A stretch of 64,000 nt of DNA from Vibrio brasiliensis LMG 20546 (GCF_000189255.1 NZ_AEVS01000116.1:1-64000), one strand, 5' to 3'; shown: positions 18,000 to 26,469, numbered from the stretch's first letter. Notes: generated from the letters alone by a model not told the origin. Program-made: numbers and translations.

Positions 18000-18431
18000 T
18001 TAGAAAAGAGTTTGCTGTCTTTTTTCAGGTACTTGCTGAACTTCACCATAGTCACGTAACTTGTTCATCTTCTGAATATCAAGACGTAGTTCTGTCACGT
18101 AACTGTCGCCAACTTTATAGCTACGTACGACTTCAGCACCGCGAATCACACCATCTACCGCGCCAGAGGTTAGCTCTGTACCCAGGCGTTGATCTTGCAG
18201 ATCGGCACGACCACTGACACGCATGCCGTAGACTTGCTCAGCCAATTCACGGTAAGCGTCAATCTTAGACGCGCGCATAGCTCGCACTTGCTTCTCTTCC
18301 TGGTTGCGTCCCTTCTGTTCACTAATACTGGCGTAGCCAACAGCGGTTAACCAGTCATCAGGGCGCATGGTGCTTAGTGGCTGACAGCCAACCATGACAA
18401 ACACGACGGCAAGGAGTAATAGCTTTTTCAT
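18000..18431 (-). CDS. flgP: Flagellar outer-membrane lipoprotein FlgP
   Basis: FlgP is a lipoprotein of the LPP20 family needed for motility and for the Vibrio basal disk structure. The protein has 143 aa with a lipoprotein signal (MKKLLLLAVVFVMVGC; VGC lipobox, Cys16) and the LPP20-like AYRELAEQVYGMRVSG segment. It follows flgO by eight bases. Confidence 0.92.
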   Translation of the reverse strand: MKKLLLLAVVFVMVGCQPLSTMRPDDWLTAVGYASISEQKGRNQEEKQVRAMRASKIDAYRELAEQVYGMRVSGRADLQDQRLGTELTSGAVDGVIRGAEVVRSYKVGDSYVTELRLDIQKMNKLRDYGEVQQVPEKRQQTLF

Positions 18432-18439
18432 CTGATCTC

Positions 18440-19075
18440 CTACGGGCGCAAAATCACAGTATAAGGTTGAGTAATGGTTGGGTCTGAACGAATTAATACA
18501 CCATCCTGAGTACGAATACTATTAAGGGTATCAAGATCTCGACCGATTCGATCTGCAGGTAAGAAGCCTTGCGCTGTCGCAACGACAACTCGAGACTGCA
18601 TACCTACTACACGCGCATTAACAATCACACCACCTTCTTGACGAAGCATAGTACCTGTCAGCACATATTGAATATCTTGTTCTTGGGCCAGATCTTTCCA
18701 GTCACGACTAAACGCGAAATCACCTTGGTGAGTGACTTGAATCGAACCTGTGGTTTTAAAATCAACGACCTTAAAACCGCGGCGCTGGAACTGGTGAATA
18801 AAACCTTCAGAAACGGAATTACCCAACCAGTTGGTCGCATCCATATTTTGCAGGTCGACAAACGAGGTTACGGCAATAGGTGTCCGTGCGGAAACACTGG
18901 TATTCGAAATCATAAGGTCTTCAGTCATGCTCTCAACAAAGAAGTCAAGAGTATGACGCGGGCTCTCCATCAGCATAAACTGCGAGCCTGGGTATGGTTC
19001 TTTACCATTGTATATTGGGGCATAGGCACAAGCGGTGAGAAACACCACGGGCACTAGCGATAGCCATTTTTTCAT
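18440..19075 (-). CDS. flgO: Flagellar lipoprotein FlgO
   Basis: FlgO is an outer-membrane lipoprotein of Vibrio flagella. The protein has 211 aa with a lipoprotein signal (MKKWLSLVPVVFLTAC; TAC lipobox, Cys16) and a FlgO domain (TPIAVTSFVDLQNMDATNWL; QYVLTGTMLRQEGGVIVNAR). It forms an operon with flgP and is divergent from flgT. Confidence 0.92.
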   Translation of the reverse strand: MKKWLSLVPVVFLTACAYAPIYNGKEPYPGSQFMLMESPRHTLDFFVESMTEDLMISNTSVSARTPIAVTSFVDLQNMDATNWLGNSVSEGFIHQFQRRGFKVVDFKTTGSIQVTHQGDFAFSRDWKDLAQEQDIQYVLTGTMLRQEGGVIVNARVVGMQSRVVVATAQGFLPADRIGRDLDTLNSIRTQDGVLIRSDPTITQPYTVILRP

Positions 19076-19135
19076 TCTCTAATCTCCGATACATTAAGGC
19101 TTAAAATGTCGTTTCTTTTAGCTCTCTTCTAAAAG

Positions 19136-19151
19136 TGGAACATTCCTTGCT
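19136..19151 (+). promoter_or_regulatory. Sigma-54 promoter of flgT
   Basis: TGGAAC-ATTCC-TTGCT has correct GG-N10-GC spacing, with A for C in the -24 element. It lies about 90 bases before the flgT start. Confidence 0.65.
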
Positions 19152-19238
19152 TTTCTAACTATGCAACTATTTAGAAAGGCAACGCCTAAATCAGCTAAGA
19201 TTTAATAAGCAAAAAATGAACCAACTTGGTAATCGAAC

Positions 19239-20372
19239 ATGAAAAAATCGCTTCTGATCCTCTTTTCAACCATATACGTTAGCCTGTTTGCTAACACAGC
19301 TTTGGCTGGCTGGTATGAAGTGACAGGCACGGCAACTGTGGTCTCTTCTGAAGAGGTCGCCCGTATCCACGCATTAGAAGACGCACTGTATAAAGCAGTA
19401 CGCTTCTCGGGTGCGGATATCGGCAGCATTTCGAATCTTCGCCCTCTACTGGAAAGCGAACGCAAAGAGTATCAGTTCACCAATAGCGAAGTGCGCTATA
19501 TCCTGGTCGAAGAACAGAAGACCCGCAAAGGCGTAATGTTCGTTAAGGCAAGAATTGATATTTACCCATCGGCAACGGGTTGCCACGTCGACCAGTACAA
19601 GAAGACGTTTTTAGTCGGCAATATCTCCCTTTCCAACCCGGGTCAGGCGGTAATGGGACAGATATATGACGTAGGTGATGACTTTGCTAACGTGATAAAC
19701 CGCCAGCTCGATCAAGAGTCGACTAACTTCATCTCTGTTGGGACAACCGATTTTGAAATCAGCAAGCGCTATCCAGAGCGCTTAAAGATGATTGCTGAAG
19801 ATACAGGTGCACAGTACATCATTGGTGGCGTGATCACGGACTTAACCGCGACAATTGAGCAAAACCTGATTAAAGATGATGTCATCAATCGCCAGTTCGC
19901 CCTTGAGATGACAGTATTTGATGGCAAAACAGGTAATGAAGTCTACAACAGAAACTACCGCGAAGTGGCACGCTGGCCTTTTGCGAAAACCAGTCAGGTC
20001 GATACTAAAAGCGCGCGTTTTTGGGCATCGACTTATGGCGATATGATGCTGCGCGTAAGCCGTAACATCATGCTCGACCTTGAGTCTGAAGTATCTTGCA
20101 AGATCACCTTGCCTGAAGTAGTGGCTAAATGGGGCAACACCATCACTATGGATCTCGGCAGAGTTCATGGCGTTGAACCAGGCGACAAACTGCAGCTATG
20201 GCATACAGGCTCGTTCATCGACCAGCGCGGTTTACCCCGCAATAAAGTCACTGAGACTGACATCACTTTGACTGTGTCACGCGTATACGAAAACGAAGCT
20301 GAGTTGACCATAGACCAAGCCGAGCTCGCAGGCAGTATCCAAATTGGCGACGTGATGCACAAGTTGTTGTAA
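19239..20372 (+). CDS. flgT: Flagellar H-ring protein FlgT
   Basis: FlgT is a periplasmic protein that forms the H ring around the P/L rings of the Vibrio sodium-driven polar flagellum and helps stator assembly. The protein has 377 aa with a Sec signal peptide (MKKSLLILFSTIYVSLFANT, cleaved after ALA before GWYEV). The body matches FlgT in length and in GTATVVSSEEVARIHALEDA. It is followed by a tRNA gene. Confidence 0.94.
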   Translation: MKKSLLILFSTIYVSLFANTALAGWYEVTGTATVVSSEEVARIHALEDALYKAVRFSGADIGSISNLRPLLESERKEYQFTNSEVRYILVEEQKTRKGVMFVKARIDIYPSATGCHVDQYKKTFLVGNISLSNPGQAVMGQIYDVGDDFANVINRQLDQESTNFISVGTTDFEISKRYPERLKMIAEDTGAQYIIGGVITDLTATIEQNLIKDDVINRQFALEMTVFDGKTGNEVYNRNYREVARWPFAKTSQVDTKSARFWASTYGDMMLRVSRNIMLDLESEVSCKITLPEVVAKWGNTITMDLGRVHGVEPGDKLQLWHTGSFIDQRGLPRNKVTETDITLTVSRVYENEAELTIDQAELAGSIQIGDVMHKLL

Positions 20373-20424
20373 TCACACTATTTTACTCTTAACTTCTGAA
20401 ATGAATTCAGTATCATAGAGATAG

Positions 20425-20501
20425 GCTCCCGTGGCACAGCTGGATAGCGCGATCCCCTCCTAAGGGATAGGTCACAGGTTCGAATCCTGTCGGGAGCGCC
20501 A
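20425..20501 (+). tRNA. tRNA-Arg (anticodon CCU)
   Basis: A 77-base cloverleaf with acceptor stem GCTCCCG/CGGGAGC, anticodon loop CTCCTAA (anticodon CCT), T-arm GGTTCGAATCC and an encoded CCA. The 3' 45 bases form the left attachment repeat of the integrated element, so the integration restores an intact tRNA here. Confidence 0.97.
20457..20501 (+). repeat. attL: 45-bp direct repeat in tRNA-Arg
   Basis: The 3' part of the tRNA, from the anticodon loop to the CCA end, is repeated exactly at 30888-30932. The flanking bases differ on both sides, so the repeat is exactly 45 bp. This is the usual footprint of a tyrosine recombinase that crosses over in the anticodon loop. Confidence 0.95.
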
Positions 20502-20558
20502 TATTTAAAAGGGCTAGGAAGTTAGCAACCACTAGCCCACCTTCACTTCAAACCCTCA

Positions 20559-20584
20559 TTTAGTCTAACAATTAGTCAAACAAG
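20559..20584 (+). repeat. Putative integrase arm site, left
   Basis: A 26-base sequence made of two direct copies of about TTAGTCAAACAA differs by one base from 30737-30762 near the other end. It lies 58 bases inside attL, a position suited to integrase or excisionase arm binding. Confidence 0.6.
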
Positions 20585-20790
20585 CTCCCACCTACCACTA
20601 CCAATGCCATCAAGTACATATCAATACAATTAGGCACATATCAGCTCAGATAAAACCACACTTAACGGTATTCGCGGCATTTGGCTAATTTTATGACTTA
20701 ACCTGCAAGTTCATGAAATAACAATGGCTAAGGCACCATCGTCGCCCTAGCCTAAAGCTTTCTGAAATTGACACAGGTAGCCACAAAACT

Positions 20791-21837
20791 ATGCACCATA
20801 CCAATCCACCAGAAGACTGGCTCAAGACTGAAAATACAAAACTTAGAGAAGCACATAGCAGCGAGATAACTGAAAACCAAGATCATGGCTCACGATGGGC
20901 GGCAGTTCAGTTAATGTACAAAGGGGACAAAGTGTTGGAAGACAGTTCCAACGAAAATCGAGAAGAAATTGCTCAAGTCTTTTATGACGCTGCAGAACGT
21001 CTAATCCAAATACAAGCCAGTAGCTGTCCTCCCCCAGCAGAAAGGCTAGCTAATCCTGAATTGACCAATCATCTTCCTAAATTCGAAGAAAGACGTGCGC
21101 AATACACTTCTCTTACTCAACGATATTCGGACATCAGGCTGACCATAGAAGAGCGAGATGGCAAGAGTGTTATTGAAGCGCCAAATCCATTACTTTTCGA
21201 GCCGCAAGCTGTCGATTTACGCCGCTATTACCAGTCTGAAATACTGCACAATGTATATAAGTCATTGAAGTGGTCCGTAGTTGCTCTGTTGCTCACGGCG
21301 GACGTAATCCGCACGAACCGCAGGTATTCACAACGACAAGCTCTGGCATATCCGTATCATAAGCTCGCAGTAGATACACTGCACACCATCAAAGAATGCA
21401 AAAACGACCAAGATGGTACTACAGAAGCTGATATCAGAGACCGCAACAGGCTTATCGACAAGAAAGTAAAGGCTATGCTAGGTGTATTCTGGACCACACA
21501 AGGCTTACTTCCTGTTCATGGAAAACGCCCCATGTATAGCAAAAGTGACCTCAATGATATCTTTGAGCTAGAACAGACAGTTATCGACTGGGAACTGGAA
21601 GAAGGGATTCTCACTATAGAGGACAGCAAACTTCAAAATGAACTGTGCAAGCGCGTCTTAAACAGGACGGGATATGATACGGCAACTATCAGAAAGTACC
21701 ACCAGCAATGGAAAGATCGCAAACAAGAAGAGGTTGCTAAGAACAACAATATCATTATGGAAAACAAGCAATTGGCTGTCGAACATGAGCAAGAAATGGA
21801 GACAGTAATTCGCGACGATTTTGGGCGTAACAACTAA
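20791..21837 (+). CDS. Hypothetical island protein, 348 aa
   Basis: I do not recognise this family. The protein is soluble, highly charged and mainly helical in appearance, with no signal peptide; the only hydrophobic stretch is short (WSVVALLLTA near residue 162). The C-terminal 60 residues are rich in Lys/Glu and look like a coiled coil. It is the first gene inside attL and is followed by an inverted repeat and the AlpA-like gene. Its place at the island edge fits cargo (for example phage interference) or an element-specific gene, but nothing in the sequence decides this. Confidence 0.7.
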   Translation: MHHTNPPEDWLKTENTKLREAHSSEITENQDHGSRWAAVQLMYKGDKVLEDSSNENREEIAQVFYDAAERLIQIQASSCPPPAERLANPELTNHLPKFEERRAQYTSLTQRYSDIRLTIEERDGKSVIEAPNPLLFEPQAVDLRRYYQSEILHNVYKSLKWSVVALLLTADVIRTNRRYSQRQALAYPYHKLAVDTLHTIKECKNDQDGTTEADIRDRNRLIDKKVKAMLGVFWTTQGLLPVHGKRPMYSKSDLNDIFELEQTVIDWELEEGILTIEDSKLQNELCKRVLNRTGYDTATIRKYHQQWKDRKQEEVAKNNNIIMENKQLAVEHEQEMETVIRDDFGRNN

Positions 21838-21844
21838 ATATGGT

Positions 21845-21873
21845 TGATCCAAGTACCCATATAACTTGGATCA
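21845..21873 (+). promoter_or_regulatory. Inverted repeat, copy 1, upstream of alpA-like gene
   Basis: TGATCCAAGT and ACTTGGATCA are perfect 10-bp arms around a 9-base loop, 57 bases before the AlpA-like start codon. A near-identical structure is at 27459-27487. It could be an operator or a terminator for the preceding gene. Confidence 0.6.
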
Positions 21874-21929
21874 GTACCCATCTGGATAATGGGGTTCATT
21901 CGATAACGTTCCTAACCAGGAGATTTCAA

Positions 21930-22100
21930 ATGGAACCATTAGTCACGCTAAATGAACTAGCTCGTCTATTGAACAAATCTAAAGTAACCATCTGGCGTTG
22001 GTGGGCAAAAGACAAAATCTTGCCACCGCCTATCCAGTACAAAGGTCGAACTCTGGGTTGGAAAAAAGAGACCATAGAGAAATGGCTACTTGAGCAATAA
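21930..22100 (+). CDS. AlpA-like helix-turn-helix regulator / excisionase
   Basis: This is a 56-aa DNA-binding protein of the AlpA/MerR-like type. It reads MEPLVTLNELARLLNKSKVT then IWRWWAKDKILPPPIQYKGR and GWKKETIEKWLLEQ, which is the full AlpA pattern. The start is chosen by a good AGGAG site seven bases upstream; an in-frame codon 30 residues earlier lies over the inverted repeat and is rejected. AlpA-like proteins act as transcription activators or excisionases in P4-like islands, so it probably controls element genes or excision. Confidence 0.88.
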   Translation: MEPLVTLNELARLLNKSKVTIWRWWAKDKILPPPIQYKGRTLGWKKETIEKWLLEQ

Positions 22101-22131
22101 TATGTGTTCTCGTGAAAGTTCGTTTTAGGAC

Positions 22132-22205
22132 CTAAAGTGCGCTGATAGAAAATAGCCTAAATTACCCATGTAATTCTAACGCTTTATCTATCAGTGGCGC
22201 TTTAG
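22132..22205. repeat. Long imperfect inverted repeat before rep-like gene
   Basis: CTAAAG-TGCG-CTGATAGA and TCTATCAG-TGGCG-CTTTAG are arms of about 18 bases around a loop of about 37 bases. It lies 86 bases upstream of the YagK/YfjJ-like gene. It is a candidate replication origin or regulatory hairpin. Confidence 0.5.
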
Positions 22206-22290
22206 CCTCTGGGCTATCCAAGTGACTTAACAACCTCCACAACTGCAGGATATTTATATTATCCTCGCAATTTACATACCTAAAACCATC

Positions 22291-22890
22291 ATGACCAAAG
22301 ACTATACCAATTGCGAATACGTCAACTTGTCAGGCCAGCAGTGGCGAGTAAATGCCGGAGGTATGTATTTCGTTGATAAGATATTTATGCGTAAGTGGTA
22401 CAGGCAGATGGAAGTCATGCTTAACACCTACAGTCAAGTTAATGTGGTGTTTTTCAACTTAACACTCCCCAAAGGAACAGACTACCCATCGAACAAGGTA
22501 ATATCTTCATTCATCAATAAGACCAAAAGGCTACTGAGCACCAGCCCTTATCGGCTAAAGAAAGTTGGCTATGTCTGGGCTCGAGAGCAAGAAACATCTG
22601 ACACACCACATTATCACGTTGCCCTTATGCTTGATGAATCACGTGTACACTACCCAAGTAAATTGCTTGAGAGACTAGCAGCTATCTGGAAAGAGGTTTC
22701 TTTCGGTGGCTACATGCAGAGAGTATCAAACTGCTATTACATTGTTTCTCGCGGCGATCAGGGTTCTCTGGGCCATGCCATCTATCGAATATCCTACTTA
22801 GGTAAACTAAGGGGAAAAGGAAGGCGTCCGAACAATACAAATGATTACTCGATGAGCCGGCTGACAGAATTGACGAAAAGGAAGACTTAA
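22291..22890 (+). CDS. YagK/YfjJ-type (inovirus Gp2-like) protein
   Basis: The 199-aa protein matches the YagK/YfjJ C-terminal or inovirus Gp2-like family found in P4-type prophages such as CP4 elements. The segment VVFFNLTLPKGTDYPSN is followed by GYVWAREQETSDTPHYHVAL, where HYH is an HxH motif like that of HUH replication initiators, and by YRISYLGKLRGKGRRPN. It lies after the AlpA-like gene in the typical order. A replication initiator role is plausible but inferred; a catalytic tyrosine is not certain (candidates near YYIVSRG and YRISYL). Confidence 0.8.
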   Translation: MTKDYTNCEYVNLSGQQWRVNAGGMYFVDKIFMRKWYRQMEVMLNTYSQVNVVFFNLTLPKGTDYPSNKVISSFINKTKRLLSTSPYRLKKVGYVWAREQETSDTPHYHVALMLDESRVHYPSKLLERLAAIWKEVSFGGYMQRVSNCYYIVSRGDQGSLGHAIYRISYLGKLRGKGRRPNNTNDYSMSRLTELTKRKT

Positions 22891-22969
22891 GTTATAGATA
22901 AAACAATTACTTAAGTTATTTTTAATTATGAATAGCTGTGAAATCTCGTGTAATTACAATGGATAAATC

Positions 22970-23554
22970 ATGGATTGGAAAAGCCTCGAAAAACGATATA
23001 TTGGTGACTTTCAGAAAACCAATATCTCATTACGTGATTGGTGTCACGCTAACAATCTTAAGTATAATACCGCTCGTAGGCACATTAAGATCCAGACGAT
23101 AAAGCAGTTTCACAGCCATTCATCCAATAGCACAAAATGCGCATCTGATACTTTTAGCGCAGTGCGCACAAAGCATGACGGGTATAGTAAATACATTGCT
23201 CCTCAATATGCTGATGCAGCTAATCAAGTTAGCTCTCTAGAAGATGAACTTGCATACACAAGGGCCTTACTCGCCCATCAAGCCGATAGGCTCAAGTGGT
23301 TCAATGAGCAAGAAAGCTCGTTAGAAGGGTTTGATGGAAAGTTGCAGTTGGTTAAATCAACGCTCCCACTCTACGAGCTCATCGATAGAACAACTGCACG
23401 TATCGCAAGCCTAGAAATGTCTATTGCCAAGCTCCAACAAATTAAGCAATCCATTGAGAAAGACGAAATTCAAAAAGAACTGATCTTGGCGACCCTAGAG
23501 CAGAGAAAGCAGCATCAACAAGCCAGTCAGGTGACCTACAATATTGACTGGTAA
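22970..23554 (+). CDS. HTH and coiled-coil protein, terminase-small-subunit-like
   Basis: The 194-aa protein has an N-terminal helix-turn-helix region of the form MDWKSLEKRYIGDF, then SLRDWCHANNLKYNTARRHI, seen in phage small-terminase-like and transposase-like proteins. The C-terminal half (about 85-190) is a predicted coiled coil rich in Gln, Glu and Lys. No large terminase is nearby. In a satellite it might redirect packaging, but this is an inference; it may equally be a simple DNA-binding regulator. Confidence 0.65.
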   Translation: MDWKSLEKRYIGDFQKTNISLRDWCHANNLKYNTARRHIKIQTIKQFHSHSSNSTKCASDTFSAVRTKHDGYSKYIAPQYADAANQVSSLEDELAYTRALLAHQADRLKWFNEQESSLEGFDGKLQLVKSTLPLYELIDRTTARIASLEMSIAKLQQIKQSIEKDEIQKELILATLEQRKQHQQASQVTYNIDW

Positions 23555-23633
23555 ATTGTTGCTACGAGGATAGTGGTTAAGACTAGACCCACCAGCAGTG
23601 TGAGCAAACATTAGCTTGTCGACTACAAAGCCT

Positions 23634-23822
23634 CTACATATCAATTTTCGAACTGTCACAAACGTTCAAATCGGCTTGTAGGGTATCGAGATAGTTTTTC
23701 GTGTTCACGCCATACTTAGAACGTTTAAATTCATTAATGCCTTGTTTAAGAACGTTAAGTAACAGGTTCACCATAAGTAATGAAGCATCTTGAAAGACTA
23801 GACAGTGATTACTGAGTGTCAA
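23634..23822 (-). CDS. Possible small protein, third gene of membrane operon
   Basis: A 62-codon frame overlaps the end of the preceding membrane-protein gene by 14 bases but begins with TTG and has no clear ribosome site. The first ATG is 16 codons in (MVNLLLNVLKQ). The product would be hydrophobic at first, then charged. It could be real by coupling, or chance. Confidence 0.25.
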   Translation of the reverse strand: MTLSNHCLVFQDASLLMVNLLLNVLKQGINEFKRSKYGVNTKNYLDTLQADLNVCDSSKIDM

Positions 23823-24108
23823 ATTTCAGCACTTTGTAGATATACAGATATAACGCTAAAACTATTAGGCTGTCTATTAAGAGTCTAGCTTTGTCACTAA
23901 TGTACCCAACTTCTTTTTGCTCGCTTGGTTCCAAACAGCAGTGAAGCGCATCTATCCATAAGTAACTAAGTAAAACCACAGTAAAGAAGGTAGCAATTAG
24001 TAGAACCCTCTCAATCGCTGATGGTGATAGTAACTCAAAGACAACAAGCGCAAACACAACGAGGGGAACGACGTATAGCAATGACGTAAATGTTGCAAGT
24101 TCATCCAT
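23809..24108 (-). CDS. Small membrane protein, 99 aa
   Basis: The protein is not recognised. It has three probable membrane helices (about residues 8-26, 34-52 and 78-94) and a cysteine pair (HCCLEP) in the loop between the second and third. Its start overlaps the stop region of the upstream membrane-protein gene by eight bases, so the two are translationally coupled. The pair may work as a complex. Confidence 0.6.
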   Translation of the reverse strand: MDELATFTSLLYVVPLVVFALVVFELLSPSAIERVLLIATFFTVVLLSYLWIDALHCCLEPSEQKEVGYISDKARLLIDSLIVLALYLYIYKVLKFDTQ

Positions 24109-24409
24109 CTGCGTTCCTCCGATTCAATAGAACCTGCAGAACATCGTACATCGCGATATATATGGCAATAGCAACGAAAGAAATTAGACTGTTTGTAAAC
24201 GAGTACCCAATGAAAATCGAGTCACTAAAGAGTGAGTTACCATCGATAAAACCTATGTTAACCATCCAAGAGTACAGAATGATGGCAGTCAACATCCCTG
24301 AGCAAAAGCGGAATGCTCTTCTTATCAAGTAAGGCTTTGCTAAGGGCTTACTAGCAATCAAGTAAATGATAACTGGAGCAATAAGTAACAAAAACTCAAA
24401 ATACGCCAT
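24101..24409 (-). CDS. Small membrane protein, 102 aa
   Basis: The protein is not recognised. It has about three hydrophobic segments (residues 2-19, 36-52 and 66-92) separated by a basic loop (KPYLIRRAFRF). It is the first gene of a coupled pair with the 99-aa membrane protein and follows, after 49 bases, the end of a truncated frame on the same strand. The two may be remnants of a larger operon. Confidence 0.6.
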   Translation of the reverse strand: MAYFEFLLLIAPVIIYLIASKPLAKPYLIRRAFRFCSGMLTAIILYSWMVNIGFIDGNSLFSDSIFIGYSFTNSLISFVAIAIYIAMYDVLQVLLNRRNADG

Positions 24410-24458
24410 GTTACGTCATCCATGTCAATGGGCTTAATTAATAATTATAGTATAAGGG

Positions 24459-24706
24459 TTACCTAATATTAGCTTTTGCTCTAGTTAGTTGTAGATTTGC
24501 TAAAGATCTGGCAGTACGAATAACGTGCGAAAGAACTTCCAAATCAGGGGGACTACCAATTTCCAGTAATGCACTAGCAAGAAGCATTTGTGCGGGACTC
24601 ACGGGTATGCCGTTTGGCAAAACAAGGATGTCCTTTCGTATGTAGAAATCTATCCATTCTTCACTAGTGGATAGTTCACGGAAAAATACAGCTTCATAAA
24701 CCGCTT
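24459..24706 (-). pseudogene. 3' fragment of an unidentified gene
   Basis: An open frame of about 80 codons ending in TAA at 24459-24461 reads FFRELSTSEEWIDFYIRKD and then LPNGIPVSPAQMLLASALLE, which looks like true protein sequence. A stop lies just upstream and no ATG, GTG or TTG start precedes the coherent region; the first ATG would leave only about 42 residues. It is probably the C-terminal remnant of a lost gene. The family is not recognised. Confidence 0.45.
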
Positions 24707-24933
24707 AGGTTCATTAGGAATACGCTGGCAGGTCCTTGGACAGAAACGTTTTAACTTATCTATACAACCTTACTAGCAGCTACTGACTAAAATCGATGAG
24801 ATTTTTCTTTGGCATTTGAATATCAAGCAAACTACACCATTTCAGACATGATATGGGGAAGGCAAAACTGGCTATCTAGCCTTGTGGACTATATGATGAA
24901 GTGATGGCTGGGTAAACAAGGATAGCAATCAGC

Positions 24934-26469
24934 ATGAAAAAAGTAGTACTTAATACTGAAAACACCCCCGAGCGATTAAAATTGGTTTTGGATAGCACTC
25001 GACTTGGTATGTGGGATTGGTCTCCCGTGACAAATCAAGTCGTGTTTGATTTTAACTGGGCTAGCATGCTGGGTTTAAAACTGAGCGACCTATCAATGAC
25101 TTTGAATGATTGGTCCTCCCGCGTTCATCCAGACGATATGGACTCCTGCCTTGCCGACATAAAGGCGCACCTTGAAGGCAAAACCGACTTCTATGAAAAC
25201 ATGCATCGAATGAGGCATGCTGATGGGAGTTGGGTTTATATTTTAGATCGCGGCAGGGTGGTAGAACGAGACAGTGAAGGAAATGCGCTACGTTTTACTG
25301 GCACCCATGCTGATATGACAGCGCTAAAAAATGCTGAGTTTGATGCATTACTCGCGACCAAAGCGAAAGAGCGATTTTTCTCAAGTATGTCACATGAATT
25401 ACGAGCCCCACTCCATGCGATGCTTGGGTTATTGGAAATCGTGCGAAACGAACCCAACACGAGTGATGTTCAGGACAAACTGAAAATCATCAGTGAGTCG
25501 GGTTTGCACCTATTGAACATGGTGAATAACATACTCGACGCAAGCCGTTTACAGCATACCTCGTTGAACATTAAGAACAGTGAGTATGACCTGGTTACTT
25601 TGTTGAACGATGCATACGATTTGTTCTCTCACAGAGCAGAAGAGAAGGGATTGAAGTTTGATGTCATCAATCGACTCGATTCATCGCAATGTTACCTTTT
25701 ATCAGATCGCTCGCGAATGTTTCAAGTACTAATCAACCTGCTCTCTAACGCCATCAAATTCACCTCTTCAGGTTCGATATCAGTTGTGTTGGAACAGCAC
25801 GTTCAAGGGGTACGGGTTTGTGTGTATGACTCTGGGCAAGGTATTGATGACCTCTCTGCCATCTACAAACCTTTTTTCTCAAAAGATGTCAGTGAAAAAT
25901 ACGATGATGCGACTTCCACAGGGCTCGGTTTAAGCATTTCAAAAGAAATCGTCGAAACCTTGGGTTGTCAGCTTGAAGTCCAGTCAAGTGTCGGGGTCGG
26001 TTCCGAGTTTTCAATAGTGATCCCCTCCTCCTTAGTAACAAAAATAGTGTCTGATAAGTGCCGTTCGTCGCCGGAGGTACCTAGCATAAAAAACAGTTTG
26101 GAGGGGAAAACCATACTCGCTGTGGACGACACTCCGATGAACCTTATTTTACTTAAGGCAATGTTATCTCCGACATCCGTTGAGTTAATCACCGTGAAGA
26201 GTGCGCAGCAAGCCATGGATGTATTGGGACACACGCAAGTCGATGTGATCCTTACAGATTTACATATGCCTATCCAAGGGGGGGTAGAGCTAACGAAGCA
26301 AGTCCGAGCTTCTTCCGTTAATCAGGACCTTCCCATCATTGTCTTATCAGCGGATACCAAACACGAGGCTTGGCCCACGTGTGAAGCCGCGGGTGTGAAT
26401 ACCTATTTGGAGAAACCGTTTTCATCCAATCAACTAGTAGCGGCAATCTGTGAACTCACACTTATGTAA
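24934..26469 (+). CDS. Cytosolic PAS hybrid sensor histidine kinase
   Basis: The 511-aa protein has an N-terminal PAS domain (about residues 12-135; WDWSPVTNQVVFDF and VHPDDMD), a HisKA domain with phospho-acceptor His154 in SMSHELRAPLHAML, a HATPase domain (N-box NLLSNAIKF near 268-276, G1 DSGQGID, G2 STGLGLSI) and a C-terminal receiver domain (acidic DD398-399, phospho-acceptor Asp442 in TDLHMP, Lys494). It has no membrane segment or signal peptide, so it senses a cytosolic signal. No response regulator or Hpt partner lies beside it, so it would act through chromosomal partners. It is unusual cargo for a small island. Confidence 0.93.
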   Translation: MKKVVLNTENTPERLKLVLDSTRLGMWDWSPVTNQVVFDFNWASMLGLKLSDLSMTLNDWSSRVHPDDMDSCLADIKAHLEGKTDFYENMHRMRHADGSWVYILDRGRVVERDSEGNALRFTGTHADMTALKNAEFDALLATKAKERFFSSMSHELRAPLHAMLGLLEIVRNEPNTSDVQDKLKIISESGLHLLNMVNNILDASRLQHTSLNIKNSEYDLVTLLNDAYDLFSHRAEEKGLKFDVINRLDSSQCYLLSDRSRMFQVLINLLSNAIKFTSSGSISVVLEQHVQGVRVCVYDSGQGIDDLSAIYKPFFSKDVSEKYDDATSTGLGLSISKEIVETLGCQLEVQSSVGVGSEFSIVIPSSLVTKIVSDKCRSSPEVPSIKNSLEGKTILAVDDTPMNLILLKAMLSPTSVELITVKSAQQAMDVLGHTQVDVILTDLHMPIQGGVELTKQVRASSVNQDLPIIVLSADTKHEAWPTCEAAGVNTYLEKPFSSNQLVAAICELTLM

